Made by a program: the position numbers and the translations under genes. Positions 53,173 through 62,886 of a stretch of DNA of 64,000 nucleotides are shown one piece after another. The notes below the pieces were generated by a model. The model was not told where the DNA came from and did not search any database. It saw only the letters and a program-made list of their open reading frames with translations. Within the stretch, counting starts at the first letter, position 1. Each line of letters begins with the position of its first letter. The stretch comes from JANQOZ01 sp045106555 (GTDB lineage Bacteria > Pseudomonadota > Gammaproteobacteria > Xanthomonadales > SZUA-38): assembly GCA_045106555.1 (NCBI GenBank), contig JBGCET010000040.1:1-64000 (forward strand), in the 5' to 3' direction.

Positions 53173-53284
53173 ATGTGGTCTGCTGGCTGTTTTCATTGGG
53201 GCTAAAATAACGTTAACATCGTCAGTACGGCAAATGTCCAGCATCAAAAAAAGGGCAGCCATTGTGCATTTTAGGGAGACCCTC

Positions 53285-56257
53285 ATGAGCAAGACCCCAT
53301 TGACCCTGCTGTTTTCCGCCTTTGCGCTCACTGCAAGCGCTGCGTGGGCCCAGTCGTCTGGCAACGATGACGAGGACACCATTGAAGAAGTGGTTGTCAC
53401 AGGCTCCCATATCCGGGGCGCTCAGATTTCCGATGCGCTGCCCGTATCCATTATTCGCTCAGAAGATATTGAGATGCTGGGCATCGATTCCGGTGATGAA
53501 CTGTTAGACCAGATTACGGAGAATGGTCAGAACACGTTCAACGAAGCCGAGAACATCGGCGGTGGGGTTAACTCTGCCCGAGGGGATGTGGGCGCGTTTA
53601 ATCTGCGAAATCTGGGCACAGGAAACACGCTGGTGCTGCTCAACGGCCGCCGGGTGGTAAATTCTGCGGCTTATCAAACCGAAGAGGTAGGCGGCAGCTT
53701 TGTTCCGGTGAACACCGCAAACTCCGCCACTTTTCCTGTCTACGGTATTGATCGCGTAGAGGTGCTGAAGGACGGCGCATCAGCGCTGTACGGTGCGGAC
53801 GCGGTCGCCGGCGTGGTGAACACGGTATTGAAGAAGGACTTTGAAGGCCTCACCGCCAGAATTAAGTACAACGAATTTCCCAGCCTGGAAAGAAACGACA
53901 CCAACATCGCCATTGAGTGGGGAAAGTTCTTCAACAACGGCGCGACCAATGTTGGCGTTTTCTACAATTACTTAGATCGCGGTAGAGTCAACGCTCAGGA
54001 AGACGCCCGTTGGGCCAACAGCGACTTCCGCAGTCGCATCCCGGAAGATTCACCCTACGCGGGATCGACCCAGTTCAGAAATAACAGCATCAACTCTCTG
54101 TTTGGCCAGTTTGATGCGGTAGGCAGTGTCTCCGGCCTCAACATCGCCGGTGTGGTTACAGACAGTTCCGGTGAATTTGAGGTGTTCCCTGCAGGGGATC
54201 CGCGCTGTGCGGTGAACCTGAACTTTGGCACCTGTCTGGCGCCGGACGGTCAAGGCGTCATTCGCTACAACCTCAACGATTTTCGTGACCTCAATTCCGA
54301 CCTGGAACGGCACAACCTGTTTGTTCACTTAAATCATCAGTTCGATAGCGGCATGGAAGCCTTCACCGAGCTGCACTACTACACCTCCGATACCAATATT
54401 TCCCGTCACCCCTCAGCGCCCTTTACGTCAGTGCGACTGCGAGTGAGTGCAGACAACTACTACAATCCACTGGGTCCCTGTGGATCTCCCAACCGTTTGC
54501 CCGATTCGGTCATTGGCACCGATGTGCCGTGCAGCGGCGTGGAGCTACAGATTGATAACTATCGTTTTGCCGAAGTCCCGCGGATTGTTGATAACAACAA
54601 GGACACTTACCGTTTCCTGCAGGGCCTGCGTGGAACCGCTGGCGACTGGGACTGGGAAGGCGCCATTCTTTGGTCCAAGGCTGAGGCTGAAGACATTACC
54701 CGTAACCGGGTGTCCAACCTGCTAATTACCGAAGCGCTGTCTGACCCAACGCCCGCGGCTTATAATCCCTTCAGCGGTGGTGTTGACAGCAACATCGAGC
54801 GCGCCTTGGTGGATGTATTCCGCAACAACGAAGCCGAACTGAAAATGTTCGACTTTAAGATCTCCAATCCCGACGTGTATAAATTGCCCGCGGGACCTGT
54901 GGGTGCATTTGTTGGCTTTGAATACCGGGAAGAGTCATTCGTCGACGACCGTGACCCCAGGCTCGACGGCACCATTGCCTTTACCGATTTTGATGGCGAC
55001 ACCTATCCGTTTGTTTCAGATGTAGTGAACTCAAGCCCAACGCCAGACAGCCGCGGCGAGCGGGATGTGACCTCCCTGTTTGCCGAACTGCAGGTACCCA
55101 TTTTGGATAATCTGGACCTGCAGCTGGCGCTGCGTTATGAAGATTTCTCGGACGTGGGCGATACCAACGTGGCGAAGGTTGCACTGGGCTGGCGGCCGCT
55201 GGATCAACTGCTGGTGAGAGGGTCCTGGTCAGAAGCCTTCCGTGCACCAAACCTGGTCACCATTAACGAAGAAATTGTTGCTCGACAAAACACCCGCACC
55301 GACTTCGCCTGTCTGTTTGCCGCCGAAAATGGCGGCGACCCCGGTCAGGACACTCTGGACTGCGTCAATTCCACCCAGCGAATTGCCCAGGGCAGTCAAA
55401 ACCTTGTGCCTGAGGAGTCCGACAACTACTCGGTAGGTCTGGTGTTTGAACCCACTATCGATCTGACCTTTACCCTGGATTTCTGGTCGATTGAAAAAGA
55501 AATGACCATTGGCCTGTTCGGTGAAACCAACCACACGCTGCTGGACCTGGTGAACCGTCTGGAAAATGGCTTAAACAACTGCGGTAGCTTCCAGGGCAAC
55601 CCGGCCGTTAACCGCATCTCAGACATCGAAGCCGACGCTGCGGCCATTTACACGGCTGCAGGAATTTGCCCTGCCGGCGACATCGATTTCATCCTGGACG
55701 ACTACGCTAACCTAGACACACGGACAGTGCGCGGCCATGACATCGGTGTCTACTACAACATCGACACCCGGGCTGGCGACTTCGCTTTTACCTACAACGC
55801 GTCGTTCCTGGACAAATACGAACAGGAAGCAGGCGGCCAGGCGGCTGATTTGGTCGCCGCACAAAATTCTGGCCTACTACCGGCGAATTTCCCGGTTTCC
55901 GGGTTTCAGAACCTGGAGCGAATTGATGGAAACATTGACGAGAAGCACACCGTGCGCCTGTCTTGGCGGAAGAACAATTACGGCGCGTCAGTCAGTGGTC
56001 TGCGGTTGGGGGATTTTATTCAGGACAGTCTGAATCTGGCTGACGGCACCCAGTTTGTGGTGCCTTCCATGACCACGTACAACTTGAACCTTGATTACCG
56101 GTTCAACATCGGCGATTCGCGTTTGCGAGCACGTTTTGGGATCAACAATTTTACTGACGAACGCGCGCCACTGGCGGATCGGTTCTTTGGGTATTTTGCT
56201 GACGTCCATCGGGATCTGGGTCGCTACTACTACACCGAGCTTCGCTTTAGCCTCTAA
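53285..56257 (+). CDS. TonB-dependent outer-membrane receptor 2
   Basis: 990 residues from ATG 53285 with AGGGAG six bases upstream; the longer frame is rejected. Signal peptide (LLFSAFALTASAAWAQ), TonB-box-like EEVVVTGSHIRGAQ, plug blocks LRNLGTGNTLVLLNGRRV and LKDGASALYGADAVAGVVN, a long barrel, and the end RYYYTELRFSL. It is divergent from the carboxypeptidase/deacylase fusion, so the imported ligand may be a peptide or an N-acyl-peptide. A strong terminator follows. No extra N-terminal signalling domain is visible, so it does not look like a FecA-type transducer. Confidence 0.95.
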   Translation: MSKTPLTLLFSAFALTASAAWAQSSGNDDEDTIEEVVVTGSHIRGAQISDALPVSIIRSEDIEMLGIDSGDELLDQITENGQNTFNEAENIGGGVNSARGDVGAFNLRNLGTGNTLVLLNGRRVVNSAAYQTEEVGGSFVPVNTANSATFPVYGIDRVEVLKDGASALYGADAVAGVVNTVLKKDFEGLTARIKYNEFPSLERNDTNIAIEWGKFFNNGATNVGVFYNYLDRGRVNAQEDARWANSDFRSRIPEDSPYAGSTQFRNNSINSLFGQFDAVGSVSGLNIAGVVTDSSGEFEVFPAGDPRCAVNLNFGTCLAPDGQGVIRYNLNDFRDLNSDLERHNLFVHLNHQFDSGMEAFTELHYYTSDTNISRHPSAPFTSVRLRVSADNYYNPLGPCGSPNRLPDSVIGTDVPCSGVELQIDNYRFAEVPRIVDNNKDTYRFLQGLRGTAGDWDWEGAILWSKAEAEDITRNRVSNLLITEALSDPTPAAYNPFSGGVDSNIERALVDVFRNNEAELKMFDFKISNPDVYKLPAGPVGAFVGFEYREESFVDDRDPRLDGTIAFTDFDGDTYPFVSDVVNSSPTPDSRGERDVTSLFAELQVPILDNLDLQLALRYEDFSDVGDTNVAKVALGWRPLDQLLVRGSWSEAFRAPNLVTINEEIVARQNTRTDFACLFAAENGGDPGQDTLDCVNSTQRIAQGSQNLVPEESDNYSVGLVFEPTIDLTFTLDFWSIEKEMTIGLFGETNHTLLDLVNRLENGLNNCGSFQGNPAVNRISDIEADAAAIYTAAGICPAGDIDFILDDYANLDTRTVRGHDIGVYYNIDTRAGDFAFTYNASFLDKYEQEAGGQAADLVAAQNSGLLPANFPVSGFQNLERIDGNIDEKHTVRLSWRKNNYGASVSGLRLGDFIQDSLNLADGTQFVVPSMTTYNLNLDYRFNIGDSRLRARFGINNFTDERAPLADRFFGYFADVHRDLGRYYYTELRFSL

Positions 56258-56274
56258 ATGCTAACCGGTTAAAC

Positions 56275-56306
56275 AAAAAAGGCCTGCTCGTTGCAGGCCT
56301 TTTTTT
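56275..56306 (+). terminator. rho-independent terminator of TonB receptor 2
   Basis: A-tract, GGCCTGC (56281-56287), loop TCGTT, GCAGGCC (56293-56299), then seven T. Perfect 7-bp stem extended by A:T pairs, 18 bases after the receptor stop. The A-tract on the other side would also let it serve the minus strand (folE). Confidence 0.93.
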
Positions 56307-56345
56307 GGGCAGAGACATCGCTGCCCGTTAGCGGTCAGATTCCCG

Positions 56346-56939
56346 TTACTGACTGCACTGAATCATCGTCAGAAATTCGGTGCGAGTCCGAGCATCTTCC
56401 CGGAAATTGCCCAGCATCTGGCTGGTCATCATGGAAACGCCTTTATTGTGCACGCCACGGGTGGTCATACATTCATGGCTGGCTTTGACCACTACGCCCA
56501 CGCCTTTGGGCTTGAGCACGTCCTGCACACACTGGGCGATCTGCGCGGTCATTTTTTCCTGCACCTGCATTCGGCGGGCAAACGCCTCAACCACTCGGGC
56601 CAGCTTGCTGATTCCGACCACTTTATTCGTCGGCACGTAGGCGACATGGGCTACCCCAATAATGGGTGCCAAATGATGCTCGCAGTGAGACTCGAAAGCG
56701 ATATCCCTTAGCACGATCATCTCGTCGTAACCCTCTACTTCTTTAAAGGTGCGCCGAAGGTACTCCGATGGATCTTGGTTGTAACCGCGAAACCAGTCCT
56801 CGTAGGCTCTTACCACCCGCGCGGGAGTGTCTACCAGACCCTCGCGATCGGGGTCATCGCCTGCCCATTCCAAAAGCACTCGGACGGCAGCTTCAGCTTG
56901 CTCCCGCGACGGCTTTGAATTTTTCTGTTTATCGCTCAC
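56346..56939 (-). CDS. folE: GTP cyclohydrolase I
   Basis: 197 residues. The zinc site and active-site blocks are present: FESHCEHHLAPIIGVAHVAY (Cys and His ligands), RMQVQEKMTAQIAQCVQDVL, ASHECMTTRGVHNKG (Cys, His) and EDARTRTEFLTMI. First step from GTP to dihydroneopterin triphosphate for folate or pterin synthesis. The N-terminal ~15 residues are polar. It converges with TBDR 2 and shares the bidirectional terminator region. Confidence 0.97.
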   Translation of the reverse strand: MSDKQKNSKPSREQAEAAVRVLLEWAGDDPDREGLVDTPARVVRAYEDWFRGYNQDPSEYLRRTFKEVEGYDEMIVLRDIAFESHCEHHLAPIIGVAHVAYVPTNKVVGISKLARVVEAFARRMQVQEKMTAQIAQCVQDVLKPKGVGVVVKASHECMTTRGVHNKGVSMMTSQMLGNFREDARTRTEFLTMIQCSQ

Positions 56940-57052
56940 TTACCACTCCATCAGGGTGTTTTGCTCAGTATCAGTGATCCACACGCCAGATGCGAACCTC
57001 GAAGCGCGGTACCATATCCGCTGAATAATCAAGATCAGGTCAAATTTCGAAA

Positions 57053-58714
57053 ATGTCTAACATTTGTATTGGTGCCCGGAAAGCGCTTGCCCCGTTGTTG
57101 ATGGGCTTTGTCGCTGTTTTTGCGTTGTCGAGTTGTGGTCAGGATGAGCCTGCGGCGTCCAATGACTCGTCAAACCCAACACCCTCCTCCTCTCCGGCTG
57201 GCGAACAGGTCCAAGCCACGGGCAAGCAATATCAGCGAGACGACGCCATCACCGCCATGACGGCGATCGAGCTGCAGACGGCTATCGCAGCGGGTGAGCT
57301 GAAGGCTGCAGCGGTTACCAGTGCGTTTTTGGAACGGATCTATCGGTTGGATGCGGGTAAGGACGGGTTTAATGCGGTGATCGAAGTGAACCCTCAGGCG
57401 ATGGACATTGCCGGTGCTCTGGACCAACAGCTGGCAGCTGGTGGCGCTGCAGGTCCGCTGTTTGGCGTCCCCGTCTTGATCAAGGCGAACATCGATACAG
57501 CAGATGAAATGGCCACCAGTGCGGGTTCCATTGCGTTGGCTGACCACCATGCAACCACCGACGCTTATGTCGTGTCCCTGATTCGCGCTGCCGGTGGCGT
57601 CGTGCTTGGCAAGACAAATCTCAGCGAATGGGCAAACTTCCGTTCAACGCAATCTTCCAGCGGCTGGAGTTCTTTGGGCGGGCAAACCAAAAATGCCTGG
57701 AACAAGTCGGCTAATCCTTGTGGTTCGTCCAGCGGTTCAGCGGTGGCGGTGGCCATTCGGTTGGCACCTCTGGCACTGGGCACAGAAACCAATGGTTCTA
57801 TTACTTGCCCGGCCGGCGCAAACGGCGTGTTTGGCCTCAAACCCACTATGGGCCGAGTTAGCCGTAGCGGCGTTATTCCCATTGCCAATTCCATGGATAT
57901 GGTGGGTCCTATGGCTCGGACAGCCGCAGACCTTGCGCTTTTGATGCGCGTGATTGATGGTTCAGACCCCCAAGACCGTGCGACAACGATCCGATTTAAG
58001 AAATACGGCATTTTGCCGCCAAGTTTCAACGGCTCACTGAAGGGTATGCGCATTGGTGTCTGGCGAACCTACACCGGGGCAGATACCAACCCGAAAGTTA
58101 ACGCCCTGCTGGACGAGATGGTGGCTCAGCTGACCGCGTTGGGTGCAGAGATTACCGACCCCATTGAAATGACGGTGGGTGATCTCGGGTCGCAAGCCTA
58201 TAAGATCATGCTCTATGAGTTTCGTGAGGGAATTAACGCTTATTTAGAGGGCATTAGCGACCCGGCTGCACCTAAATCGCTGTCAGACTTGATCGCGTTT
58301 AATAAGAACAATGCCAGTCGCGTGTTGGCGCATTTCAATCAGGACATTCTTGAAGCCGCCCAGGCAGTGAACTGGACGCCGGCTGAATATGGACAGGCCC
58401 TCACAAAAGTTCGAGGGGCGGCGAACCTGCAGATCGAGCTTGCGCTGCGAAAACACGGATTGACGCAGCTCATCAGTGTGTCAAACGGACCGGCGTGGAG
58501 CACGGATCTGGAAAACGGTGACGACTTTTCCATTGCCAGCTCGACGCTGCCCGCAATATCCGGACATCCACACCTGACGGTGCCGATGGGGCTAGTTGAT
58601 GGCTTGCCGATTGGCCTATCCATCATTAACGCCCGTTCCAATGAGTTTCGTGGGCTAAACCTGGCGGCTGCCGTTGAAGAAACGCGCGGTGCCCTGATTC
58701 CGCCGCTGGATTAA
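57053..58714 (+). CDS. amidase-signature family lipoprotein
   Basis: 553 residues. Signal peptide with lipobox Leu-Ser-Ser-Cys28, then a Ser/Pro-rich linker (NPTPSSSPAG). The amidase-signature catalytic triad is Lys144 (FGVPVLIKANIDTAD), the cis-Ser near 225 (NPCGSSSGSAVAVA) and nucleophile Ser249 (GTETNGSITCPAG). Close to peptide-amidase-like and Glu-tRNA amidotransferase-like members, but the lipoprotein anchor points to an extracytoplasmic amidase on peptides, amides or acyl amines. It lies near the carboxypeptidase/D-aminoacylase and TBDR 2, separated by folE on the other strand. Confidence 0.9.
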   Translation: MSNICIGARKALAPLLMGFVAVFALSSCGQDEPAASNDSSNPTPSSSPAGEQVQATGKQYQRDDAITAMTAIELQTAIAAGELKAAAVTSAFLERIYRLDAGKDGFNAVIEVNPQAMDIAGALDQQLAAGGAAGPLFGVPVLIKANIDTADEMATSAGSIALADHHATTDAYVVSLIRAAGGVVLGKTNLSEWANFRSTQSSSGWSSLGGQTKNAWNKSANPCGSSSGSAVAVAIRLAPLALGTETNGSITCPAGANGVFGLKPTMGRVSRSGVIPIANSMDMVGPMARTAADLALLMRVIDGSDPQDRATTIRFKKYGILPPSFNGSLKGMRIGVWRTYTGADTNPKVNALLDEMVAQLTALGAEITDPIEMTVGDLGSQAYKIMLYEFREGINAYLEGISDPAAPKSLSDLIAFNKNNASRVLAHFNQDILEAAQAVNWTPAEYGQALTKVRGAANLQIELALRKHGLTQLISVSNGPAWSTDLENGDDFSIASSTLPAISGHPHLTVPMGLVDGLPIGLSIINARSNEFRGLNLAAAVEETRGALIPPLD

Positions 58715-58746
58715 CGCTGTTGCTGGTAGTGAGAGAAACACGCCGG

Positions 58747-59085
58747 TTATTCGGGGTCGCCGGCTTCGTCAGCGGTCTCTCGGCTGGCTTCGAGCTCCGC
58801 TTCAAGTTTTGCCAGCCTGGCCTGAAGGGCAGCTAATTTTTCGGCGAGTTGCGCTTGTTCGTTTTTTGCCTGCTCGGTGGCGTCGCGTACATAACTAAGG
58901 TCCTGCCGAGTTTGGTTAGACTCATCAGCTAAAGACCCGGTGGCAGGTTTGTCACCGGCGGGTTGTTTGCCGGCGATCTGTTCGTCGGCGGGCAACGATT
59001 CCGATTGGGACCAAGCCACCGGTACCGCCGTTACGACGGTCGCCAATCCGACAATGATCAGGACAAGGCTTTTCTTTAGCGGCAT
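58747..59085 (-). CDS. small exported coiled-coil protein
   Basis: 112 residues: signal peptide (SLVLIIVGLATVVTAVPVAW, cleavage near SQS), a polar linker, then a coiled coil of about 45 residues (AKNEQAQLAEKLAALQARLA with KLEAELEASRE). No catalytic motif. Its ATG overlaps the stop of the upstream HTH gene (TAATG), so they are co-translated. It may be a periplasmic structural or regulatory partner; the family is not recognised. Confidence 0.68.
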   Translation of the reverse strand: MPLKKSLVLIIVGLATVVTAVPVAWSQSESLPADEQIAGKQPAGDKPATGSLADESNQTRQDLSYVRDATEQAKNEQAQLAEKLAALQARLAKLEAELEASRETADEAGDPE

Positions 59086-59552
59086 TAATCTTCCAGTTGT
59101 TTTATCGCCTCGCGCTTTCCCAAGGATCTGACCTTAGAAAGGGATTGCATCTGCGCGGCTCGCGGTTTGGACTTTCCCTGCTCCCAATTGTAGATGGTGA
59201 TGGGGTGTACGCCTACAAGCTGCCCATAATCGGCAGCCGTTAGTCCCAGCTTTTGGCGGTGTTTTTTCAACCAAGCCGGGGAAAATCGAATTTTCTGCGC
59301 AGTTTGTTCCTCAGGTGCAGGCACCCCAGCTACCGGGCTTTTTGCCAGCTTTAGCAACTGACGTTGCAAATCTTTTTGGTCGCGCTTGAGTGACGCAATG
59401 TCGCTACGGTAACGGGCCACTGACTTTCGCAGCGTTTCGGTCTCTTTCCGAATTTGTTTTCGGGAAACTTTTTCGATTTCAGTTTTAAGGGCTTTTTTCA
59501 GATCCACCGTCGTGTTACTCCGTAATATTTGTCGCAGGTTACTGAAATTCAA
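59085..59552 (-). CDS. coiled-coil protein with C-terminal helix-turn-helix
   Basis: 155 residues. The N-terminal ~80 residues are a basic coiled coil (KALKTEIEKVSRKQIRKETE, then ETLRKSVARYRSDIASLKRD). Residues about 105-140 are a Cro/CI-type HTH (WLKKHRQKLGLTAADYGQLV, GVHPITIYNWEQGKSKPR). It is DNA-binding by prediction, perhaps oligomeric. It precedes the small coiled-coil exported protein in an operon, and its start faces the 454-base region upstream of TBDR 3, which it could regulate; this is inference. Confidence 0.8.
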   Translation of the reverse strand: MNFSNLRQILRSNTTVDLKKALKTEIEKVSRKQIRKETETLRKSVARYRSDIASLKRDQKDLQRQLLKLAKSPVAGVPAPEEQTAQKIRFSPAWLKKHRQKLGLTAADYGQLVGVHPITIYNWEQGKSKPRAAQMQSLSKVRSLGKREAIKQLED

Positions 59553-60006
59553 AGGAACTTTCCAAAGGGAACAGAACCCGATGCTTTATCGACAGTGCCC
59601 TAGTCAATCGATTTTGTGGGTTTGCGCAATGAGCGTCACGTGGCGTCCCGTTAAGTTGCTATTCCTGCCAATTACGTTGCATAAATGAGCAAGATCGTCT
59701 GGCGAAAAATACGCGGAATGGGGCGTTGAATCCGACTGCTCTCTCACAAGTTTGGAATTTTGCGCATTTTGCGCAACTGAAAGCCGCACCGCGCTGAAAA
59801 TTTGGGCGCTCAAGGCAACACACTGACGGCGAGTCGAAAAATCCCTGGCAGGCGCAGGCCCAGTGCTGCGGGCAACCTATGGATTGATATACGAAGCTTT
59901 TCATACTAGTTTTTTCGTACTGACCCCGGAGGGGCTGCTGCGGGAGGGCAGCGGCGCTGTGAATCCGTGGGCGTTGACCAACGAAATAACCAATCAGGAG
60001 TCCTCA
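59553..60006. promoter_or_regulatory. intergenic region upstream of TonB receptor 3
   Basis: 454 bases without a credible gene (the receptor's open frame reaches back to 59863 but lacks family similarity before 60007). Visible: a 7-bp inverted repeat TTGCGCA-TTT-TGCGCAA (59760-59776) and a looser pair TACGAA (59890-59895) / TTCGTA (59914-59919). Both are candidate operators, possibly for the divergent HTH protein. A GGAG about seven bases before ATG 60007 fixes the receptor start. Confidence 0.4.
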
Positions 60007-62754
60007 ATGAGTGCCAACTCTATGTATCAATATCGAAAGGCAGTTGCACCACTGGCTGCAGCAATCTCCCTAGTCCTGGCGCTGAACGCAAACGCCCAGG
60101 TTGAAGGCGACAACGCCGCGGACACCGCGGAACTGGATAACCTCACCGTCACAGGTTCGCGACTGAAGCGAAGCGACGTTGAAGGGCCGACACCGGTGCT
60201 GGTGCTTGAGCGTTCGGAATTTGAAGAAATGGGTTACCGAACCGTTCAGGATGTGCTGGATAGCTTGACCCAGAACACCGGCGGCAGCCTATCCCAACAG
60301 TTCGTGTTTGGATTCACCCCAGGCGCTTCCGGCGTCAACCTGCGTGGATTTGGCACTGGCCGAACCTTGATCTTAGTGGATGGTCGGCGCTTGCCGGTAT
60401 ACCCACTGGGACTGGGCGGCACCACTCAGTTTTACGATACTTCGTCCATTCCGACGGCCATTATTCAGCGTATTGAAGTCCTGACGGATGGCGCATCTGC
60501 CATTTACGGTTCGGACGCTGTTGGCGGCGTCATCAACATCATTACCGCCAAAGAGTACGATGGCATCTCGACCCGACTGCGCGCTGGCGATACCGACAAC
60601 GGCGGCTACCAGTCCAACCAGATTGAATTGGTGGGCGGCAAGGCATACGACGACACTTCGGTGTACTTCACCTTGCAGTACGATAGCAACGAAGAGTTGA
60701 TGTCGAGCCAGCGTTCTTTCGCTGAATCCGATATTGCCGATCCATTAGGCCGCGGCGTGTTCTCAACCTTTGGCGCTAACATTGTCGAGTTAGCGAACGG
60801 CGGCATCGTTGTGACCCCAGACCCCAATTGCGGCAGCACCGCCGGCGCAATCGGCACCGAGGGCATTCCTCCGGGTACAGCCGGTGGTGGCCAGTTCTTC
60901 GGTCAAGATACCTGCGGATTTAACCGCACGCAGTTCCGTCAACTTTTCCCGGAAAATCGACGAACCACCTTTTCGGGTCGGATTGAGCACTCGCTGTCAG
61001 ACAACCTGAACGCGTTTGCGTCAGTGCGCTGGAATCGGGGCGATACGTTTGTTCAGATCGAGCCCTTCGGCTATGCAGGAACCGGGCTGTTCGGCGGCGC
61101 GTCGGCCAACCCGGTAACGCCCAACAACGGCGGCATCATCACGGGTCCTAACGGTGGACCCGCGGTATACACCCGACGTCTGTTCGAATATGGCCCGCGA
61201 ACCACCGATATTGAAACCCAGACCTACGGCGGGTTGTTTGGTCTCAACGGCACATTTGGTGACGGATGGGATTGGGAAGCGGCGTATTCCATCAACAAGC
61301 AGGACTTTTTCTCCCAGCGAGGTGGGTCAATCATTCTGTCCGCGTTTGAGGCACAGGTCGATAACGGACTGGATCTGTTCCAGCCGATACCGGCCAACAT
61401 TGTCGCCGCCACCTCACACAGACCGTTCACTGACGCCGAGTCCAAAAACCGCTTTGCTGACTTCCAGCTGTCCGGTTACTTACCCTGGGAGTTGCCTTCT
61501 GGACCATTGGCAGTTGCTGGCGTTCTTGAATGGGAAGACCAGGAGTTCTTTGATCGCCGTGACCCCATTACTCTGTCCGGTGACGCGTCCGATGGCGGCT
61601 CCGCCGGCGGTGGTCAGCGCGATCGCATCGCACTGGGTATGGAGATCAACATCCCGCTGTTTTCACAGCTGGAGTTAGATTTGGCTGCTCGCTACGACGA
61701 TTACGATGATGACTCTCAAACCGGCAGCGCCTCGACCGGCAAGGCGGCGCTTCAATACCGTCCGTTGGATAATCTGCTGTTGAGAGCCAGCTTCGGAACG
61801 ACGTTCCGGGCACCGGATCTGCAAAGGCTGTTTGGTTCAACCACTCGGGCGTTTTCCAGTGTCGTTGATTCGCCGACCTGTATCGCTGCCGGTGGCGACC
61901 CCAACTCCCCAACGGGTCTGGATCCCAACAACTCCAATGACCCCTGTGATGTAGTCCAGAGTGTTCGCGTGTTGGTGGGTGCCAATTCGGCGCTAGAGGA
62001 AGAAGAGGGTGAAAGCATCAATGTGGGGGTGGTTTGGGAGCCTCTGGACGCCCTTTCTCTCACCTTGGATTACTACGATGTAGAGTTGGAAAACATCATT
62101 GCCGCGCCTTCCGGTCAGTTCATCCTAAATCAATGTGCGGGCCTGAGTACCGGATCTCCTGATGCCTCGTTCTGTAGTTTGATTACCCGCGATGCCGCAG
62201 GGACGCTAAACGGCGGTCAGATTACCGCTCAGGCATTAAACCTCTCCACCCAGTCAATCTCTGGTGTGGACGCTACTGTTCGGTACGACCTGGACACCAC
62301 CGATTGGGGTCTGTTTGCGTTCCAGTGGGAAACCACCTGGGTTGACTCTCTCACTACCCAATTCGCTGAAGGTCAGCCGGAAGTGGAAAACCTGGCGTTG
62401 GCATCACTGCCTGAGTTCCGCCATAACCTGACGGTGAACTGGAACTATGAGGAGTTTGGCGCCACGTTGCGAGCCTCTTATATCGATGAGTTACCGGGCA
62501 TCAACGCGTTTTCTGACCCGGACACTGGCCGAGTCGCCGGTGAGCAGTTTATCGATGACTACATCACGGTGAACGGATCGCTGCGTTACGACTGGGGTGA
62601 TATTGGTGAGTTTCAGCTGGGCATTAACAACCTGTTTGACGAGGAGCCGCCCACCGACCCCACCAACGCCAACTGGCCCTGGTTCATTAACGCTGGAGGC
62701 TACTACAACAGCTTTGGCCGTGAGTGGTACCTGCAGTGGCAGAAGCGCTGGTAA
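60007..62754 (+). CDS. TonB-dependent outer-membrane receptor 3
   Basis: 915 residues from ATG 60007 (MSANSMYQYRKAVAPLAAAI), chosen by the ribosome site and signal peptide (cleavage near NANAQ). TonB-box-like DNLTVTGSRLKRSDVEG, plug blocks LRGFGTGRTLILVDGRRL and LTDGASAIYGSDAVGGVIN, the barrel, FQLGINNLFDEEPP and the end GREWYLQWQKRW. Closest in pattern to TBDR 1. The ligand is unknown; no hydrolase gene adjoins it. A strong terminator ends the transcript before rnr. Confidence 0.95.
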   Translation: MSANSMYQYRKAVAPLAAAISLVLALNANAQVEGDNAADTAELDNLTVTGSRLKRSDVEGPTPVLVLERSEFEEMGYRTVQDVLDSLTQNTGGSLSQQFVFGFTPGASGVNLRGFGTGRTLILVDGRRLPVYPLGLGGTTQFYDTSSIPTAIIQRIEVLTDGASAIYGSDAVGGVINIITAKEYDGISTRLRAGDTDNGGYQSNQIELVGGKAYDDTSVYFTLQYDSNEELMSSQRSFAESDIADPLGRGVFSTFGANIVELANGGIVVTPDPNCGSTAGAIGTEGIPPGTAGGGQFFGQDTCGFNRTQFRQLFPENRRTTFSGRIEHSLSDNLNAFASVRWNRGDTFVQIEPFGYAGTGLFGGASANPVTPNNGGIITGPNGGPAVYTRRLFEYGPRTTDIETQTYGGLFGLNGTFGDGWDWEAAYSINKQDFFSQRGGSIILSAFEAQVDNGLDLFQPIPANIVAATSHRPFTDAESKNRFADFQLSGYLPWELPSGPLAVAGVLEWEDQEFFDRRDPITLSGDASDGGSAGGGQRDRIALGMEINIPLFSQLELDLAARYDDYDDDSQTGSASTGKAALQYRPLDNLLLRASFGTTFRAPDLQRLFGSTTRAFSSVVDSPTCIAAGGDPNSPTGLDPNNSNDPCDVVQSVRVLVGANSALEEEEGESINVGVVWEPLDALSLTLDYYDVELENIIAAPSGQFILNQCAGLSTGSPDASFCSLITRDAAGTLNGGQITAQALNLSTQSISGVDATVRYDLDTTDWGLFAFQWETTWVDSLTTQFAEGQPEVENLALASLPEFRHNLTVNWNYEEFGATLRASYIDELPGINAFSDPDTGRVAGEQFIDDYITVNGSLRYDWGDIGEFQLGINNLFDEEPPTDPTNANWPWFINAGGYYNSFGREWYLQWQKRW

Positions 62755-62802
62755 GTATCAGGCTAGTCAGGAAGCGTCACTTTCCTGGCAAACGATGACT
62801 CC

Positions 62803-62834
62803 AAGGGCTGCGGCAACTGCCGCAGCCCTTTTTT
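62803..62834 (+). terminator. rho-independent terminator of TonB receptor 3
   Basis: AAGGGCTGCGGC (62803-62814), loop AACT, GCCGCAGCCCTT (62819-62830), then four further T. A 12-bp perfect stem, 48 bases after the receptor stop. Confidence 0.94.
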
Positions 62835-62886
62835 ATGGAGTAAATCCGCGGTGGTTATTCCTCGCCAAGCCCCGTAAGATGCCGCC

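Noticed and set aside
53057..53284. 76-residue extension of TonB receptor 2
   Set aside because: Overlaps the divergent lipoprotein's signal region; the ATG at 53285 has the ribosome site and signal peptide.
59863..60006. 48-residue extension of TonB receptor 3
   Set aside because: It precedes a strong GGAG ribosome site and a normal signal peptide at 60007; the extension is not signal-like.
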